DNA from: Endomicrobiia bacterium
GTDB lineage: Bacteria > Elusimicrobiota > Endomicrobiia > PHAN01
Assembly: GCA_030018875.1 (NCBI GenBank)
Contig: JASEHK010000055.1
Coordinates: 1-8,371, forward strand
Direction of reading: 5' to 3'
Length of the DNA: 8,371 nt
Below, piece after piece: positions 6,511 to 8,371 of the stretch. Under the pieces are notes generated by a model. It saw only the letters and a program-made list of their open reading frames with translations, was not told the origin of the DNA and ran no database searches. Position 1 is the first letter of the stretch. Each line of letters starts with the position of its first letter. The position numbers were made by a program, and so were the translations under genes.

Positions 6511-6642
6511 AATATTGATTCTCCCGTAAAAAGTCCATTTTTGCCTTTGTAGCAGCGACCATTGCGGTCGCCCTCCGACGAGCAGGAGCAAGCCCTGCTA
6601 CAATCTGGCCGATTTCCGACTTTTTACGATTGAATCAATATT
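6511..6642. mobile_element. 132-bp MITE-like element with 25-bp imperfect terminal inverted repeats
   Basis: The first 25 bases (6511-6535) and the last 25 (6618-6642) are inverted copies matching at 22 positions. They start AATATTGATTC and end in GTAAAAAGTC. Inside are TTGTAGCAG (6547-6555) and its partner CTGCTACAA (6595-6603), a GCGACC/GGTCGC hairpin (6555-6560 with 6566-6571) and an AGCAGG/CCTGCT hairpin (6581-6586 with 6594-6599), so the transcript could fold as a cruciform-like structure. There is no transposase. TA lies just inside each AATATT end, which would fit a Tc1/mariner- or IS630-type target duplication, but this is a guess. It occupies most of the gap between proC and the DUF167 gene. 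Its right end supplies two of the three bases of the proC stop codon. Confidence 0.7.
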
Positions 6643-7453
6643 ACCGCCGCGACAGTTCGAGCGCGCGTTTGCGCGCCGCCAAAACGGCCCTGCGGACTAT
6701 GTCGGCGAGACGGGCGCGGGCGAACTCTTTTATCGCGGCGGCCGTCGTGCCGCCGGCCGATGTGACGTCGGCGCGCAGGTCGGAAAACGATTTTGCGTTC
6801 GGGCTCGACATCATCGCGGCGGCGCCGGCAGCGGTATGGGCGACAAGAAGAGAAGCCGTCGCCTTATCGAAACCGATACGCCTCGCGGCATCGGCAAGAG
6901 CCTCCGCGAAATAATAAAAATAAGCCGGTCCCGAGCCCGAGATGGACGTGGCGGCGTCGAGCATTTTTTCCGGCATCTCGACAATAACCGCCGAGCCGCC
7001 GAGCAGTCTTGAGAGCGTCTTGACATCGCGGCGCACGGCATGCCGTCCTCGGGCAAGGCACACCACGCCTTCACCGACGGCAACGGGTGTATTGGGCATA
7101 GTTCTTATGACGCGGGCCGAAGGGAGCTTTTTTTCTATCGAACGGATAACGACGCCCGCCGCTATTGAGACGACGAGCGCGCGGCGAGCGGCATCCGAAA
7201 CGGATATTTCATCGAGCACGTCCGGTATTTGGGCGGGTTTGACGCATAAAAAAATAATGTCCGCATTTTTCGCGGCGGCCAAGTTGTCGGCGGTAACGGA
7301 CACGCCGAAGACGCGCTTTATACAATCTCGCCTGACGGCGGAAACATCCGAAGCGACGATATTTTTCGCCTCGACCCCGCCGGAGACAACCGCGGCGATG
7401 AGCGCCTCGGCCATCTTGCCCGACCCGATAAAAACTATTCTTGCGCGCGACAT
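6641..7453 (-). CDS. proC: Pyrroline-5-carboxylate reductase
   Basis: The enzyme reduces 1-pyrroline-5-carboxylate to proline with NAD(P)H, the last step of proline synthesis. The 270-residue protein begins with the Rossmann signature IVFIGSGKMAEALI (6-19). It then has DIIFLCVKPAQ (65-75), RTMPNTPVAVGEGV (117-130), ISGSGPAYFYYFAEALADAA (171-190) and the family signature LRADVTSAGGTTAAAI (226-241), where the usual VTSPGGTT has Ala for Pro. The start at 7453 gives the normal length. The frame is open further upstream, to 7561, but that would run into yggS and has no start support. The gap to yggS is 37 nt. The TAA stop is partly provided by the inverted-repeat element downstream. A weak Shine-Dalgarno and the short gap suggest co-transcription with yggS. 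Confidence 0.95.
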   Translation of the reverse strand: MSRARIVFIGSGKMAEALIAAVVSGGVEAKNIVASDVSAVRRDCIKRVFGVSVTADNLAAAKNADIIFLCVKPAQIPDVLDEISVSDAARRALVVSIAAGVVIRSIEKKLPSARVIRTMPNTPVAVGEGVVCLARGRHAVRRDVKTLSRLLGGSAVIVEMPEKMLDAATSISGSGPAYFYYFAEALADAARRIGFDKATASLLVAHTAAGAAAMMSSPNAKSFSDLRADVTSAGGTTAAAIKEFARARLADIVRRAVLAARKRALELSRR

Positions 7454-7490
7454 ATTTTCAAGTGAGAGTATCGGTCGTCTCCCATCTCCC

Positions 7491-8195
7491 TTATGCCCTA
7501 AATATCGCCGAGCCGATTCGGACCATATTCGCGCCCTCCTCGACGGCGACCTCGAAATCATGCGACATTCCCATCGAAAGAACCGCGGATGCAGAATAAG
7601 GATTGGGGGCGGCGAACGCCTGCGACATATTTTCGTAAATATTTCGCGCCCGCGAGAAATACGGCCTGGCGAGTTTCGGATCGTCGAAGAAAGGCGCCAT
7701 CGCCATCATTCCGCACAGCCGTATATTCTTCAAGCCGGCTATGTCGCGCGCGAGGGCCGGCGCATCATCCGGCGGGCATCCGAACTTGGCATCCTCTTGG
7801 GATACCTTCACTTCGATAAGAATGTTTTGAATCTTGCCGGCCGCAACCGCTTTGGAATTGATATCGCGGGCAAGGCGCGCGCTGTCCACCGACTGAATCA
7901 AATCGAATATCGCAACGGCCTTGGCGGCCTTGTTCGTCTGCAAATGCCCTATCAGGTGCCAAGCCGCCGAGTCGGCGACCCGCCCCAAACGGACACGCTT
8001 CGCCGAAGCCTCCTGTACGCGGTTCTCTGCGATATCCAAAACTCCCGCCGAAAGAGCGTATCTTATATTATCTTCCGAGACGCCTTTCGTTACGCAGACC
8101 AAACGAACGGCGCCGATGCCATGAGGCCGGCGCGGGCTCTCCGAGGCTATCCTTATGCGGTTATATATATCTTCAAGACGGCTGGCAACTGACAT
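7491..8195 (-). CDS. yggS: Pyridoxal-phosphate homeostasis protein YggS/PROSC family
   Basis: This 234-residue protein binds pyridoxal phosphate and maintains its balance. It has an alanine-racemase-like TIM barrel without racemase activity. Key features are LVCVTKGVS (32-40) with K37 as the PLP-binding lysine, IAENRVQE (55-62), WHLIGHLQTNKA (79-90), QSVDS (101-105), ILIEVKVSQEDAKFG (125-139), GMMAMAP (162-168) and LSMGMSHDFEVAVEEGANMVRIGSAIF (206-232), the phosphate-binding end. Length is normal. It is the first gene of the yggS-proC unit. An extended -10 promoter lies only 12 bases upstream of the start, with no Shine-Dalgarno between, so the message may be nearly leaderless. Confidence 0.95.
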   Translation of the reverse strand: MSVASRLEDIYNRIRIASESPRRPHGIGAVRLVCVTKGVSEDNIRYALSAGVLDIAENRVQEASAKRVRLGRVADSAAWHLIGHLQTNKAAKAVAIFDLIQSVDSARLARDINSKAVAAGKIQNILIEVKVSQEDAKFGCPPDDAPALARDIAGLKNIRLCGMMAMAPFFDDPKLARPYFSRARNIYENMSQAFAAPNPYSASAVLSMGMSHDFEVAVEEGANMVRIGSAIFRA

Positions 8196-8207
8196 AAAAT
8201 CTTTATA

Positions 8208-8216
8208 ATTATACCA
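8208..8216 (-). promoter_or_regulatory. Extended -10 promoter of yggS
   Basis: Read on the minus strand the sequence is TGGTATAAT, a perfect -10 with the TG extension. The -35 region (17 bp upstream) has no good hexamer. Transcription would start near 8201 (a G), leaving about 6 nt before the yggS ATG at 8195. Confidence 0.6.
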
Positions 8217-8271
8217 AATTCCGAGAGAAAAACGCGAATTTTGGCGGATTGTGGACGTAAAAGCCGCCCTC

Positions 8272-8365
8272 TTGTCATTGCGAGGACTCCGATGGCCATC
8301 GGAGGACGAAGCAATCTTGCGGATGGCGAGATTGCTTCGGTCGCTTCGCTCCCTCGCAATGACAA
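8272..8365. repeat. 94-bp palindromic repeat, CATTGCGAGG type
   Basis: TTGTCATTGCGAGG (8272-8285) and its exact inverse CCTCGCAATGACAA (8352-8365) flank two inner hairpins. The first is a perfect 18-bp palindrome, CTCCGATGGCCATCGGAG (8287-8304). The second is an 11-bp stem, CGAAGCAATCT (8307-8317) with AGATTGCTTCG (8329-8339), and an 11-nt loop. The whole folds like a cloverleaf. Very similar palindromes are dispersed in many unrelated bacterial genomes. Frames read through it (such as the 70-residue one at 8153-8365) are spurious. It lies upstream of the yggS promoter, in the 176-bp non-coding right edge. Confidence 0.85.
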
Positions 8366-8371
8366 AAAGAA

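Noticed and set aside
6457..6591. Longer N-terminus for the DUF167 protein
   Set aside because: It would be read through the MITE-like repeat. The strong AAGGAGGT at 6466-6473 points to the ATG at 6456.
7454..7561. Longer N-terminus for ProC starting at 7561
   Set aside because: It overlaps the yggS coding end and lies before the Rossmann motif. The family starts at the Met at 7453.
6942..8192. 416-residue plus-strand open frame
   Set aside because: It is antisense to proC and yggS, both of which match known families along their whole length. Long antisense frames are expected in GC-rich coding DNA, and its translation shows no family motif.
8153..8365. 70-residue frame beginning MSLRGSEATEAI
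   Set aside because: It is translation of the dispersed palindromic repeat, a common spurious annotation.

Overview
This window looks like part of the genome of an uncultured diderm bacterium. The base composition is GC-rich by eye (about mid-50s % overall, with stretches near 70%). A lipoprotein signal peptide, a SpoU-like set of bacterial housekeeping genes and two dispersed palindromic repeats fit a bacterial chromosome. I could not fix the phylum from sequence alone. I see no tRNA, rRNA, CRISPR array or complete insertion sequence.

Every convincing gene lies on the minus strand, so the window is best read from right to left. At the right edge (8272-8365) is a 94-bp palindromic repeat. 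It is followed by yggS (PLP homeostasis), proC (pyrroline-5-carboxylate reductase), a 132-bp MITE-like inverted-repeat element, and a small DUF167/YggU gene. The yggS-proC-yggU arrangement is a recurring bacterial neighbourhood. The usual yggT between proC and yggU is absent, and the MITE-like element sits there instead. A strong extended -10 promoter lies just upstream of yggS and predicts a leader of only about 6 nt.

Next comes an unusual 513-residue protein at 4569-6110. It has a DUF4062 (TIR-like) N-terminus, a GHKL-type ATP-binding domain of the HATPase_c_4/RecG-like kind, and a C-terminal winged helix. It is the most accessory-looking gene here and the best candidate for a little-described regulator or defence-type protein. 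Its 3' end is AT-rich and contains short GGGGACA/TGTCCCC repeats.

The left half is a compact operon: mtnA (S-methyl-5-thioribose-1-phosphate isomerase), a membrane-anchored DUF4015/GHL-type putative glycoside hydrolase, and sua5 (threonylcarbamoyl-AMP synthase). The last two junctions are 4-nt ATGA stop/start overlaps. After a short gap with its own sigma-70-type promoter comes an LPP20-family lipoprotein.

The leftmost gene (1-501, running off the window) starts as a DUF2156 (phosphatidylglycerol lysyltransferase C-terminal-like) protein. It then switches abruptly to the aspartate-motif segment of a subtilase, which suggests a real rearrangement or an assembly chimera. Most of the window is ordinary housekeeping sequence. 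The points that deserve attention are the DUF4062-GHKL gene, the two structured repeats and the chimeric left edge.
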